A stretch of 64,000 bases of DNA from Lethocerus indicus. Taxonomy: Eukaryota > Arthropoda > Insecta > Hemiptera > Belostomatidae. This document shows, piece by piece, positions 35,521 to 48,659 of this stretch. Numbering within the stretch: position 1 is the first letter of the stretch; every line of letters starts with the position of its first letter. The translations under genes were made by a program, and so were the position numbers. Under the pieces are notes generated by a model, which was given only the letters and a program-made list of their open reading frames with translations, had not been told where the DNA came from and made no database searches. The stretch is from assembly GCA_019843655.1 (NCBI GenBank), contig JACDQD010000103.1, positions 7,130,001 through 7,194,000 of the forward strand, written 5' to 3'.

Positions 35521-35929
35521 GGTATTCAGAAATTAAATTAAATTCTCGCAGTTTTTGATTTTAAAAGACGGAAGTAAAATTAGGAAGACTTAAAAATAAC
35601 AGTTTCTTCCAGAACTTTGGACTAAAGTCCTCCAAATAAGATTAAGATACTATTCATTCTGCAGTTTTTATTTTAATTTAAGATGCCTGTTTGGTAGCCC
35701 GCAGGTTGCCGAATGTTTTGCACACTGTAATTATTGCAATCTTATATTTCCACTCGCTTATTTACTCTTATGATAAGGCGGTTTCGGTTTCTCATAGTCA
35801 GTGAATGGGGTGAATGGCTTTGTGGCAAATTACAGCCGATTTCTGATAGTAATGTGATTAAATGCAGTTCTATATTCGGAATTTTTTCATTACGTTTATT
35901 TTTACTGCGAAATATTAATTTTTGCTAGA

Positions 35930-36440
35930 TTCATTCTACTTATAGGCACTCCTGAAGGACGGAGGCGTTTAATTTTTTAGGCGACGGGCTAATCATTTTT
36001 ACACCGCCGAGGACCACATTCGAACACACCCAAATCTAATTTTAAGCTGTTTCGCGCGCTGGCCCCTATTTAGAACCGCCGTACGCTACAATTAAAATCG
36101 CATGACAGATTAAATCCAAAAAGTTTATAATTGGATTTGTTTCTTGTAGGCGGCAGAACGGGCGGCGGTTGGCCGCGGTTGCGGGGCTCTGTGGGCCGCC
36201 GGCGTCTGCCTCCCACGGACTAAAATTTAATTAATTTAATTAATACCAGCCTAGGAGGTCCCGATTTCATTGAAGGCCGGTGTGCCCGGCCCCTTATAGT
36301 GCCTTCCCTCGCTTCCTGAAAGCTCCTTAATTAGCGATTGTGAGCGGAAACCTATTGATCCCCGGAACCTCCTTACGGAGACCTAACCGAGGCGGTAATA
36401 ATTGTCCTACTGCCAACTCTCCGTTCTCAGCAACAGGCTT
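35930..36440. promoter_or_regulatory. CpG-rich island with tandem homeodomain-type sites
   Basis: A very GC-rich core (GGCGGCAGAACGGGCGGCGG near 36151) is followed at 36225-36244 by ATTTAATTAATTTAATTAAT, which holds several overlapping TAATTA/ATTAAT cores. Clustered TAATTA sites are the typical target of Antp-class and paired-type homeodomains. Confidence 0.42.
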
Positions 36441-36840
36441 GGACCCACGGCTACTTACTTGTTTTCAATACTTACTGGATTGTTACTACTGCTATCATGG
36501 GCACATTTAAATTATGACCGATGAACGGATTGATTAATAGACGATCGAGTCTAGGAACATAATAAGACAATATATAACAGCATCTTTAAAATTAACAACT
36601 TAAAACATTAGTGAGCAAATCAAATATAAAATTAACTGAAAAATGGACAACAATTGTACAGTGAAGACGGGTGTAAAAGGCGTTTCGTATTTACATAATC
36701 TACCTAGCGAATAGAATACAATGTAATTCAACTTGATTCTACTTACAATACCAAATGTATATCAATATTTGTGTAAATATTTCTTTAAAATCATATTCCT
36801 TATTTTACAGTCATATAAATATTTTTCATCCAAGCCCTAA
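36440..36840. other. AT-rich stretch, nothing recognised
   Basis: No supported feature. Confidence 0.5.
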
Positions 36841-37340
36841 CGAAATCTAACTTCCCCGTTCACCTTAATTTGCCATAATAAATTAAGATGGCGGATTAAT
36901 ATTATGCAGCGCGGGGAATGATTACTATTCCGGTGATTTTGATTCAATCTGGAAAACGTTTTCTTGCGTCCAACTGTCGTAAATCAGAGATGTTTCTTAT
37001 CGCCATATTTCATGCCGTTCAAAATTGGTGCCAGCGGTCCTAGCGGACCATTCCGTATCGTTCTAATTAGCGCTTGCAATTTGGCCGTTCGCATTCTCCT
37101 GAATAAGGCTCCCACCCTCCTCCCCTACGGGTACCCACCGGCTCTTGCATATTTAGCGTTTGGGAACCCCCCCTAAGCCGTTATTAAAAAGCACACACAA
37201 GAAAGATATGAAAATCGAAGGGGAGAACGATTCATTATAATGCGACAAGTGGATAATCGGCCCCCAGGCCGGGGGAAATTGTGCATGCATAATTAAATTG
37301 AAAAAATAATAAGCCCGTTTTTTGAACAAATGATTTATCG
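36840..37340. promoter_or_regulatory. CpG-containing block
   Basis: Includes AAGATGGCGG (Pho/YY1-like core), GCAGCGCGGGG and GGCCCCCAGGCCGGGGG. The 70-codon plus-strand opening 36964-37176 has no domain. Confidence 0.33.
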
Positions 37341-38200
37341 ATAGTTTATGCCGCGGAATAATATTGGACGAAATATTCTTGTATTGGTCCATTTTACTTT
37401 TCTATATTCTTCAAATAAATTTGGCAGATACAAAATTAAATAAATTAATTAAGATCATATGTTGATAATTCATTCTTTTCATAACGCGTACCATAATATA
37501 ATCCAAAAAGATACAGAAAGTGAAAAAGATGAAATATTAGATGTGAAAGTACATTACATGAGAATCTAGTTTTTAGTTTGCTGCAAATTTTTGACTGCAC
37601 ATCTTATGATTTAAATATACGTCAGTTGGTGTAGTAAATAAAACATACCGAATATGATTAGTCCTCGTTAGCATTATTACTGTTCCAATAATGTTCTATA
37701 TCCTTCCATTGTAGAAAGTAAATTTCCATTAGAATTAGTGTTATCGGTATGGTAGCCAGTAAAGAAATAGGGATACATACATTTATAGTATGTGTACGTT
37801 TTATAAAACTACGTGGTTTACAACACCTACACCTTAATCTGCAAGTAGACGCTCTACGTCTCTATATCTATATTCTGTGGCCTTTGGAAACCCTCATTGG
37901 GGTATTTCGGTTAAGTACAAATATCTCCCTGAGCGGTCGTTCATAAATTCAATGATTGCCGCAATGGGTCCGAGCGCTCACACTAAGCGTAATTGTTCCC
38001 TTGTGAAATGAATTATGTAGGAGTGCCCAATCTCGCAGGAAGCATCAACTCGATTCGACACGTGGGGAATTAAGTATAATTTGTATTGCTAAACATATCG
38101 AATTATTTTAATTCAAAGTTAGAAAATGTTTACATTTTGTTGGCTCTCATGACTGACGCCACAGGGATTCAAACAAAAAAATCCCTAATGCGTGGAAACA
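37340..38200. other. AT-rich stretch, nothing recognised
   Basis: No supported feature. Confidence 0.5.
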
Positions 38201-38560
38201 GAACTGGGAACTAAAGAAACAGAGAACGATCGGGAGAATAATTTTTTCCCTAATTGATTCTTCGTGAAGCTTTGTTCCGAGGGCGGAACTGGGTGGAACG
38301 AGTGGCGCGGTGCTGAATGAAAAAATCCTGCCTGAATTTTTTTGTCAACGGAAGGAAGATTGGGCCCCCGAAGGTTCGTTAGCGCCCCCCCTCTGACCCC
38401 ATCAATTAAATCTGTCTCTCGCCCTTTAAATGAGGGGCCGCTCTCGGTTTATCGAACGCCCTCCCCCCTCTCCACACAAAACAAAGAATTATTTCCGGCA
38501 AATTAGACCGCCTCTCGCGACTAGACCAGAAGGATGCCCAAGTGTGAATTTCAAATTTAG
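38200..38560. promoter_or_regulatory. CpG-containing island
   Basis: GC-rich around 38280-38530 with GCGCCCCCCC and GAGGGGCCGC words. No gene is recognised. Confidence 0.32.
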
Positions 38561-38978
38561 AGATAGTATTTCAGATAAACTAATATTGAGCAACCAATCG
38601 TATCAAAGCGTTGTGAGGGACTTGTATACACGTCTGACTTTTTAAAAACATATATAGATTCGAAGTCTGAATACTCTAATACCGTGTCGTTTTCGGCCGG
38701 TTCACACTGCACCACACAGACATATAACCGGTCTGGAAACAACTTGTGAGCCTGGTACCAGTAATGGAATATCAACAATCGGTCAGACTGCCCTCTACCG
38801 ACCAATGTAACATGAAAATTAAACTAATGCAGCTTCAGACTATCACATGGGATTGAGAAAATTAATACCAGAATTTCTGATGCACATTTTTGTAGATCAT
38901 TCTTCAAGCGAAAAAGACATGGAAAGTAAGATATGGATTGTAGAGAAGATATGAGTCACTAAAGGTCATAAAAACGTA

Positions 38979-38981
<3 letters not shown>

Positions 38982-39016
<35 letters not shown>
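38982..39016. repeat. (AT)n microsatellite
   Basis: Pure TA run of about 35 bp. Confidence 0.96.
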
Positions 39017-39021
<5 letters not shown>

Positions 39022-40370
39022 AAATACAGTTGAAGTGTTGGGTTTGGTTAGAGAAACAGGTCATAGAAATGTCATGTGTTTGTTTGTACACGAACGTGGT
39101 TGTCTATTTTTTATTATTGTTTTGGCAGAAGGACAAGTTCACAGCAACAAGGGTCAGAACATTAATTTGTCAACATATCCATTTTGTCAGAGGGACAGGT
39201 TCTAATATTTTCAGAGGTATGGCCCGCAGGAATTCCCGGTTAATTGGAGGGATTGTCAGTTTTTTTGGCAGAAATCTGCCCCCATATTTCAATTTTCGGG
39301 TAAATGAGTGGGCCAAAGTTTTAGGGCAGAAAAACAAGGCATGGGTTTTACCAGCATGTCCCTAAACATTTTTTTTCAATGCTTAGGTATTTAATTATTG
39401 CCATATTGTTGTTACAACCCCTCATGGGGCAACGACCAGTGGTTTTATTATTTTATTCTTCTATTTCATTCAAGACGAAAGATTTTAATAAATTGAGTTA
39501 TTAATGAATAACTCAATACTATAATCAACGATTGTGCCTGTCACTAATACAGCTAATTAATAAATTTTTACTAATTATTTAAATTTACGAAACAATTCAC
39601 CAATTTTTACCAATAATGTTACTTTTTTTAGTAAAGAAATTTTCGTACCCTAATACGTATTTAAAATTAAGGAATAAATTTTTATTTTTTTAATTTGGTT
39701 ATAAAATATTTTTTCTCGTGAAGGCATTCCTGACATTGAACGTTCATAATTACTGGCCTCGCTATTTCACTTCCCTGAAAATAATGGAGTGGAATTCACT
39801 ACGGAGGTCGAACGCTACGATTGGAGTACAATGGACGCTAATTGGAGAACGCCCTTCATCAATTTGGTGGACGATCTTTACCGTTCAGATTGAACAATGT
39901 GAAACGGGGCCGTTCGATTTTCACTCATCCCCTGGAAATTGGTGGCAACGTTTATTGGTCCAGGACAATATGTTTGGGGTCTTTTCTTTCTTTTTTAATT
40001 ATTGTAAGTATAATGAATTGATTCCTTGCGGCTGTAGTTTAGCGCAGATAACAGTTGCAGTAATATGTTCTATAGAGGAATTTAATTATTACCGTGTCTT
40101 CGTGGTAAACGTTCATGTTTTTTCATTGAAGATTCCCATTTCACGCCTGTCTTCATAAATAAGTACTTAAATTATCCTTCTTCAAAGGCATCTTTCACTA
40201 CCCTCTTCCTTGCAATCTTTCATTATTTTCAATAGCATTCTGTCAGTAATATATAGACTTGTGTAAACAAAAAAATAGACGAGGGAAACATTTGTTGGCC
40301 AGGGGCAATGTTTCAGGGTTATTTTTTTCTTCGTTTCTATTTTGTTTTCTTGTTTGGTCTAATGCCGTCA
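39017..40370. other. AT-rich stretch with two long plus-strand openings
   Basis: Openings at 39030-39365 (111 codons) and 39718-40158 (146 codons) are among the longer ones in the window, but neither shows a domain. The first contains repeated GGCAGAA/GTCAGAGG units. The second is tryptophan-rich (IMEWNSLRRSN, SIWWTIFT) and begins without a clear ATG or acceptor. Neither is supported as a gene. Confidence 0.3.
39492..39517. repeat. Hairpin with 11-bp perfect arms
   Basis: ATTGAGTTATT pairs exactly with AATAACTCAAT around the 4-nt loop AATG. Confidence 0.7.
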
Positions 40371-41240
40371 CCGCCAAAAGCATTTCTCGATTTGATTGAA
40401 ATATCGCTGAAACGTTTATTCGGTGAAAACTGTCGGAGAGAGGAAATTCAATTTGTGCCGGTATTCAATTGACGAATGGGAGGATAACTTGTCGGAGGCG
40501 TAAGCCGTTGTCTCGCCCACCGTTGTCGGAGTGGAAAAGTTTTTTCAACGAAAAATGCGTTCACTTTGAATGTTTTGTTGTCAGTATTGTAACGCTTAAA
40601 ATAAATCGATCATTTGATCGATGGCTGCGAAGCGGAACCGTGGTCTTGCTTTGGTCCACATAGCCGATTAGATGGGAAATTATACTACTGTTTCTATGTG
40701 TAACTTTACCTAAAATCCTCTCAACATTTGCATTATGAGCAGGAATAAAATGGAAACAAAAGGAGGTGTCGAAATTGTGGCAGGATTTCAAGAAATGCAT
40801 TACTCGAATGCATTATTGATGCAGTTTTTACTTTTCGAAGAACCTAATCTCTGTGTCTTCAGAGTTGAATAATAATACGTTGTTGCAAAATTTATTGTAC
40901 AGTTTTACATTATTAATTATTTTATGAACGCCTAAATTAAAACTTGCATTATCACATTACTCTTTGAAGACAATCCGTGCTTTTCTCGATTCTGTAATTA
41001 ACAGTTATTTGTCCTAGATATTTTAATTGTTAATCGTACCTAGGAAAGGATTTTTGTTTTATTTCATACATCGGACGGAGATTTAATGGCATCGGTAACC
41101 TCGGCTGATAAATGAGCGACATGCATAAGTGGTTGTAAATGTAAACGGAGAGCCGTGGGGCTTGTAACTGAAGCTGGGCCCGCTGGGAGCGACTCGGCCC
41201 TACGCTCTCGTATCACCTCCCTCGTATTCATTAGCATGTC
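40370..41240. other. Mixed stretch with two small CpG-containing blocks
   Basis: Balanced blocks at about 40370-40660 and 41070-41230 (GGGCCCGCTGGGAGCGACTC) lie in AT-rich DNA. No gene is recognised. Confidence 0.3.
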
Positions 41241-41820
41241 TCATGAGAGAAGCCAAATTTTTATTGACAAATCATTTGCGACTGATTTCTGTTGGTCCGA
41301 ATTTGCATTTAACGACTGTACTTGAATAAAGATCAGTTTGAACGTAATTGCAGAGAAACAATAATAGTAAGAAATAACATTTTGCAAGCAACTAGTTGGT
41401 GATTGTTCTGTAAAGTATAATTTCTTTGAATTACATGCAAAATATAAGAAAATTTGATAGAATCGGGAGCAATAAAGTTCGATTCTTTGTAAATAATACG
41501 CAAGAATAAAGTCTTCTAACAATACATACTCGTGTATATAGGACCACACGTTTGTTTATGACGGTTAACAATTCCTTTGTTTTATTGGAAATTTGTTAAT
41601 TTGAAAATTCTAATCTTTAGCAAATATTACTTTAAGGTACCGGTTTGGTGGTTTGGAATACTCATAATTTCTGCGGTTTTCTGCAGAGATGATCGCGCTG
41701 AGGGTAATCTATACTTTATCGGTTTTATTTGTTTTAGTTATGACGAAATATATTTTTATGTTCGCCGATTCAGTTGTCGTTATGACTTTAAAACTCAAAA
41801 CAATAAAATCACTCCATCGG
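41240..41820. other. AT-rich stretch, nothing recognised
   Basis: No supported feature. Confidence 0.45.
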
Positions 41821-42250
41821 CAGCGATGACATTCTCCCGGGAATTTTAATTGGCTGGGACCCTGGGGCAGAATTGTTTGGGCTGCCGCTGTCGTATCCCC
41901 AAATTGCTGCATAACATATCTATCGATGAATTTAATCCAATAGGTGCGCCGAGTGAGAAGGCCCGTTCGCGTGTAGAGTTGAGCCGCAGAAAAAAGTCAA
42001 CAGGAACCCAATATGTAAATAGGTTCCGGCAATCTTTTATAAACGTCCGTTCCATGTCGCCCGCATTAAATTGGTTTCCCACTGCGGGCAAACCGGGAGC
42101 CACTCCAAGTGGCATTTTCCTGACTCTTTCCTTCTTTTCTTTATTATCTACACTTAAAATTTTATCGCCAATTTTATTTTCCTTAGAGATTGGCCGGAAT
42201 TCAAGCCGAAGGAAACGATCTACTAGCTCTCTCCCTAAATCCATCAATTG
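41820..42250. promoter_or_regulatory. Balanced block open on both strands for about 400 nt
   Basis: The plus strand (41850-42266, 138 codons) and the minus strand (41846-42247, 133 codons) are open over almost the same bases. The minus-strand product starts at an ATG near 42244 with MDLGRELVDRFLRLEFRP and has a protein-like charge pattern. The plus-strand product is S/R/P-rich. Neither is recognised and neither has flanking splice sites that convince me. The block also resembles the other islands, so a non-coding role is as likely. Confidence 0.3.
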
Positions 42251-42479
42251 TAAGAGTAGTGTATAAATAGTTTGTTAATTTTTACTAACGGTTATATGTC
42301 ATTCACAAGTTCTTTTGACTAATGAAACTGCCGGTCATTTCATATAAGAAGCATTTTCATTCCGTTTATCATCCCTTCCGAAATGTTTTTTTCTTTCAAA
42401 GCTTGTAAAATAACTATTTACCTTACATTATCGAATCACAACAGTAAAAAAATATACTGCCAGAACTGCTTTTGACGTA

Positions 42480-43290
42480 TTGCTGGTGGTGGACGGATTG
42501 ACGAAGTTGAATGTAGACTGAGACGAAGAAAACAGGGCTATTAGAGAGATAGGGGTAGCTAGAATGAGGACCCGGGGGAGAGTGGACCGCACAAGTCGGG
42601 TCCACACTTGTATTACCCCATCATTCTTCCTCCCTTCGCCTTCTGTCCGCCTCTCGACTCGTAAACTAGATAACAGTCCAGAGCCAACTACCTTTAATGG
42701 CTTAGAAATTCAGAGGGATTTCAGAGCCCGGCTGTTGATGAAGTTAACTTTGGCAGAGGCAAAGTTTCGGCTTGATACGAACATGCGCCAACCATAGGCG
42801 GCTTCAAACCTGATTTGGCCTTATTTTTTTCTATCTTCAACCGTCCATCTGTTTGTGGCAGTTGTTTTTAATTACCGAATATGAAATATTTCTCTCTCTT
42901 AAGTACCGTTGCTCTTTAATGGATAGATGGACCGAATACCAAAAGAGCGAAATACGTTAAAGGAGGGAGGGGTGAAATAAAAATTTGTCCGCATTTTTGT
43001 TCAATTACTTCTAGTGGAGGTACGAGGGCGGCTTCCATTTATTTATTGGGTGAGCGAGAGTCCCCCAGTGGCCAGTGTACCACTTAATGTACTGGAAATG
43101 GGCCGAGTGCTCTCGCCGCACAATAGATAAAATGTTTACCGCCGTTTCTTCTGAAGCGTCCGTCCATGCTAGCTCGTGCAGAAACTCGAATCATTGGATC
43201 TAAAAAAAGAAGAAAATAAATAAAACCTTTCGAAACCTTCTATTCGGGCGTGTATTAATTCTTCGATTTACCCCCGGCGCTACATTACCG
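42480..43290. promoter_or_regulatory. CpG-rich region
   Basis: GC-rich at about 42540-42810 and 42960-43180, with GACCCGGGGGAGAGTGGACC and CTCTCGCCGC words and GATAG/GATAA sites between. The 77-codon opening 42564-42797 is not recognised. Confidence 0.33.
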
Positions 43291-44400
43291 ATTATTTGAC
43301 TCAGAAATTTCGTTTCACGAGAAACTGATATCTGTAGACGCTGTCGTAAGATGAATTTGAAGCGATGATTCAATTTCAATTTTAATTTTTCGTAATCCAC
43401 CAATACAAACATGAAATACGCCTAAAAGCTACCTGAACGTTCTAAAATTATATTTTAAGAAAATCGAAGATAATATTTGATTTTCAGTTATGTAGAATAT
43501 TTGCAAATAGATCTCGCTGTGTACATATTTTGATCTGTCTCCTGTAATTACAGCTCGGCAATCGACGTGCAAGCAAATACAAATTTCTTTCTTTCGTTAA
43601 ATATTGACATGGTATATGTTTCAATATTTATAGAAACGATAATGCATATTATACATACATATCCCATGCCTTTCTAAGTTTTTTACTGAAATATCATTTG
43701 GCCATGGAAATACGGCCTCGATTCCAAGCCATGACGCAAATTGAATCTAGTCGTGCCTTTTCCTCCGAACTTACTCTCATTTCATTAGGCACAGTATGTT
43801 TCTTCATTTTGTATTCAGGAAAGCGTTCTTGAGAATAAATATTGAATGGCAATCTGTTTTATTGAGTTCGATTTCAAATTTTCAGAAGGTAATTTAATGT
43901 AAACAGAGAAAATCTTAATATTTCTTGAACCTCTATAACAGATTCTTACCCGTGTAACACGTTTGGTATTATATAATATTTATTTGTTTTTGGTCCTCTG
44001 AATCGACAAATATTTGACATTGATATTTGAGTGAGATCTCAACCGTGGATATCCTAAAAATAAACATTGGAAGCACTTTTATAGGTGAATTACGTAGGAG
44101 ACCAATCAGGATTTTAATTGACGTTGGCAGGCATCAACTGAAATCGAGTGTTCTTCGAAAAAATTAATCCAGTAAAAAATAATCCCTCAGTGGATTTACT
44201 ATCTTATCCCATCAGTTATCTATTGCCAATATTCCGAGTGTTTTGCGAAATTTATGAAACGATTTGGCGATGTACCTCATATGGACGCTCCTTGACCATT
44301 TTTGGAATGATGTACGATCCCGTCTATACACAAGAAATCTGCGCTTCGCTTAATGTACCGGAAATGGAGAGTACCTCTCCCTCTTTCTCTCTCCCGCCCC
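43290..44400. other. AT-rich stretch, nothing recognised
   Basis: No supported feature. Confidence 0.5.
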
Positions 44401-44402
44401 TT

Positions 44403-44415
44403 CTCACTCACTCAC

Positions 44416-44484
<69 letters not shown>
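44403..44484. repeat. (CTCA)n then (CT)n microsatellite
   Basis: A few CTCA units run into a pure CT stretch from 44419. The 114-codon plus-strand opening 44148-44492 ends in the SLSLSL translation of this repeat. Confidence 0.97.
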
Positions 44485-44488
<4 letters not shown>

Positions 44489-46800
44489 GTAACTTTCCAA
44501 GATACTAAAAATCGTCGAATATAAATTAAACTAGGAATCGAAGGTGTGGATCAAACGTTTGGTTGCTGATGAAAGGATAAGAACGAATCAAAGAAATTCC
44601 TAATTTTCAACCGCATATAGATAAAATGTTTTCTTTCCACTTTAACGTAATGCGTCTAAAACTGTGATTAATGTGCCTCTTTTATTTACCGTAAAGTCCT
44701 TTTTTTATTTGAGAGAGTAGTTTTCAAAAATCATCCGAACTTGTAGATGGTCTCTGTCATAATTAGTACCTCATTCTGTGTGGCCTTAAGGCTATAGGTA
44801 TATCACAACCTATAGTTGCACAGGTGTCAAACGTCGTTAGCAAAATGCCGTATTCTAGATTCGAGTCAGATTCAATTCGGAACGGAAGACTGACAAGACG
44901 AGCAATTTCATTCCTCAATTTGTAAACCGGGCAATCGGCTAACAGGTCTAGCCACAGATCAAAGCCACTTTGCAGGATTGATTGGTACTCGATGAATATC
45001 CGCTTCATTGCCAGAAGTTCATTTCAATTATTCGTCCTTAGAAAATATAGAACTTACTTTCCTTGCTACAGTTTTGAGTGTGTATATATCCGTCACTAAA
45101 ATTAAAATAGATAACCGTGGAATAAATAAATATATTATTTTTAAGAGATACTTCTACTTGGCGTCTTGACAAATTATCCTTCCCACCGAAACGGGAATTA
45201 GTCATTTTTCTGGAAACCGAATCAGTTTGTTTCGACCAAGATTTATTGCCTCAGTGTATTTCGACCGTAATATTAATGGGATATATGCCAGCTGAAAATG
45301 TGTTTTGAAACGGAATACACCACTGGAGAATAACTGCTTCGCATTCTGGGACCCTGGTCAAAATATTGTCAGGAATTATAAATGAACTCACCGTGCCTAT
45401 TCGAGATATATACGATATATTTAAACTACTCATAAGTAATTTTGCCGTATTTTTCACTCAACGCAGGTTTCTCACATTTTCCGGCTTCGATTTGTGGACA
45501 TGGTTTATCCTACGGGGAGTTATACAGAATGCACAAGTTATCGTGGGCACAGCTAATTTTAGCAATCAAAAAGTAGTTCAAAAATAGTTTTTACGTTAAT
45601 TTACTCTTTCAAAGGTAACTGTACAATTAAACTTTAATGTACGGGACAGAATCTAATATTACTATGACATATTATTTACGTGAGGAATGAATCTGGTTAA
45701 ATTTCGTTGTGCGTACAACACTTGGTCTTGTATTTTTATTCTGGGCGAGTAGAATTCATAATTTGTTTTTTACAATGGCCAGGGTAATGGCAGAAGTAGT
45801 TATTGGGGTGATTCCAAAGGATATTATCTGTACAAAAAGGAATTCTCTTGTCGTGCAATTCGCGGTCTTTGTAATTCAGTCCGGCACCTTGAAAAGACGT
45901 TACGGGACGTAGACTATGGAATTAGTATTCTTAGCTAGTCCTTTCTCCTCGAACTAGGGATTTACAGTATTGATTATCTCGACATTTAGTCAATATTGAG
46001 TTTTTAGTCTGTTAGTCTCCGATATATCCTTACTTAATTTTGTGGGGAGAAAGGAAAACTTAAGCACTTTATTGAGTAATTGTTAAATTGTTATTTTCGC
46101 AGTAGTAAAGCACTAAACTAGGATAATGAAAAGGTAATTATTGTGTATTAATATTCCGTACTTTACTAAGCGGTTCTACGTATTTTACGAAATTGCATGA
46201 ATGTTTACAAAATATAACATTGAGAAGGAATAGTAATAACCGGTGATTGCTATAGAATTTTTATTCTCAGTTGTTTTGCGTAAAATTATAATTCTATTAG
46301 GCCTCAACGGGGAGAAATGGGATAAATGAAAACTTCATTTATCTATTGGTAAATTCTGTATATATACATATACTTATGACGTTCCAATGCTTATACAATT
46401 AGCTATATTTCACCTGCTTACCGCGTCAGGGCGGAACTGATAAATGGTACATCATGGTGGTCAGGTCATATCTTTCAGTAGAATTCCCAAAATATTACCA
46501 TTTAAAAATTGAGTAGCTAAAAAAAGTCAGGAGTGTTCAAGAAATTATTTTAAATCAGCACTGATTACTTGTATAATTTTACCTAAGAAGCTTTGAAGAG
46601 CCCTCATTTGTTTTAGTAACAACTTTTTGTTGTGTATTAACAAACGCAGAAAGCGTAGGTAATTACATTTAAAAAAACCGGGACAAATTCACGTTTATGA
46701 GATTGGAGAGAAGTTAGCCTTTCATACTTACGGATGTTAAAATGGAGGAATTCGTTTTTTAAGCACTCTCCAAAGCTCCTACATTAGTTCAGTTTATTAA
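44485..46800. other. AT-rich stretch, nothing recognised
   Basis: About 2.3 kb without an island. Openings at 44763-45008, 45366-45587 and 45709-45912 show no domain. An acceptor-like ATTTTTCACTCAACGCAG lies near 45467 without a donor partner. Confidence 0.5.
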
Positions 46801-47400
46801 TCGGCGGGATTTTCTTCGGCAGAAGAAAAACTACAACCCGTGTTCCACTACCTTCAAATACACGACCGGTAATTTTTTTACTACTAACGTTCCATTTTAT
46901 AGACCCAACGTTCCGTAGCTCTCGGAAGTGGTGTCGCGTTGTAGGGTCGCGTTAAAGCTTCAATGCAGTTGGAACAGTGGACAGATTCGAAAAAGAGACG
47001 GCTTCGGCGAAGCCTAGGCAGGTCGGTCCCCCTCCCATTCCTCGGCTACTAACTCGAACCCGTCACGCCAACTTGTACAATCGATTACGTCAGACAATCG
47101 ATTATCGCGGGCGGCTTAATTAGTGCCAAGACGCTTTGTTATTATGGCTTCAACAGAGACTAATCTACTCTGGTTCCCTCCCTCCTGTTCCTCGCCACTT
47201 CATCCCGCCGATTTTTCCCCGCCAGACGTTCAACTCTATTAAAACGGATCGGCCTCCGCTTAAACTTTCTCCTTTTTTTACACTTGTTTTCCTTTCCCAG
47301 ACACGGGGCGATTAATTTGACAAATGCCCCGCCGCAGCCGCAATTTATCTGGCGTATGTCTGAACCAAGAAAAGATCCGCCCCTCTCGTACGTAAAAAAA
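46800..47400. promoter_or_regulatory. CpG-rich island with duplicated ACAATCGATTA
   Basis: ACAATCGATTA occurs at 47077-47087 and 47094-47104, a 17-bp periodicity. ATCGAT is the core recognised by Cut/Onecut-type homeodomains and overlaps DREF-type TATCGAT sites. A TACTAAC word at 46882-46888 followed by ATTTTATAG makes an acceptor-like site at 46902, but the spacing is short and no exon follows. Confidence 0.42.
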
Positions 47401-47740
47401 TTCGTTAAATTTCTACCGTCACCTCTTACAATGCAGATTTAGAACGACTGGATTATGATTTTTAATAAATTCGACTATATTCAATCGATTTTATAACATT
47501 CTGTTTAAAGGCTAACTATTGGACTCTCAAGAATGAAGGTCGTGATTATAATCACTGCTGAAAGTTCGTATGTACCACTTAGCTACTAAAGTAATTTTCC
47601 ACAATAGGTTTCCAGTTAGGGGACAAAATGATTACTTTTCTTACAATAGTATGAAAGTTTAATTTACCGCAGTTCAGTATATAATGCATTTTACTACCCG
47701 GTACGAAAAGATATCTAAGACAGTCTCATTCTTCTTATCA
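47400..47740. other. AT-rich stretch, nothing recognised
   Basis: No supported feature. Confidence 0.4.
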
Positions 47741-48230
47741 CTGACATAATCATCGGTCTCATCATTAGGTTGCACGGGCAATATTGTCGTGATTCGCAGT
47801 TTCTCGGACAAGGGTTGGGCGCGTGGGAATAATCCCTTAAATTACGGGGCGGAATCCCGTATGCGCGGCCACGCTCCTTGTTATTCCCTCCCAGGGAATT
47901 TATGGCATAATCGCCGTACAAATTCCCCCCTCCCTCCCCACCCCATCCAACCATAGGGTTGCTGGGTGCCCGCTTAATATTGCCATCACGGGCCGTGCTG
48001 TCAACACTCGACACTCAACACGGCCTCCCTAATCTTCTCCAGTCCCGCTCAACGCCCCGCGCCCCGTACCCCGACTGGCAGCTATCGTGTCTATCTTCTA
48101 TCGGTCCGTCGTCATCTCCCCGGGGTCCCGACCTATTTCCCCCGAACTTCCCTCATCCCGGGCAAAGGAAAAAAAACATGACCGGGGATGGGAAGAGTTA
48201 AAGGCGATAAAGCTGGAAAGTAGTGAGGTG
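47740..48230. promoter_or_regulatory. CpG- and C-rich island
   Basis: C-rich with CCCCGCGCCCCGTACCCCG near 48055. Openings on both strands (99, 80 and 60 codons) overlap and have no domain. Confidence 0.36.
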
Positions 48231-48655
48231 CTTGTTAACATCTTCCGTTACTCTATAGAATATAAATAAATAAAATAACTTTTATTTATACTTAATTTCA
48301 TTTTTTTATTATTATTTATTATTATGTCAACTATTTTTTTAATAACTGCGAACATAATGACGCTGGCTTATTCTGGCGCTTATTTTCTAGATGAAAACGT
48401 AGAACATTATGCAAATATCCTTGCTCATATATTTAAATAGACGGAAAATATTTACACTTTCACGGATATTAAAAAGACTCCTACATTTAGATTGTGATCA
48501 TTTGGATGTAATAACAATTTACGAAATGTAATATTAATTTACAGGACTTTAGGTGCTGAATTCGATTGGCTTATACATATATTTAATATAATTAACATAT
48601 ATAACATTTTAGTTAAATTTTTTTCATACGATTCATTGGTATAAAATAAATTAAG
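48230..48655. other. AT-rich stretch, nothing recognised
   Basis: Strongly AT-rich with TTATT repeats. Confidence 0.5.
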
Positions 48656-48659
48656 TCGA

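Noticed and set aside
39030..39365. 111-codon opening with repeated GGCAGAA/GTCAGAGG units
   Set aside because: The repeated units suggest weak low-complexity sequence; no domain, no start context, no splice support.
46882..46902. TACTAAC followed by ATTTTATAG, acceptor-like
   Set aside because: The branch point lies only 15 nt from the AG, and no open frame or donor follows.
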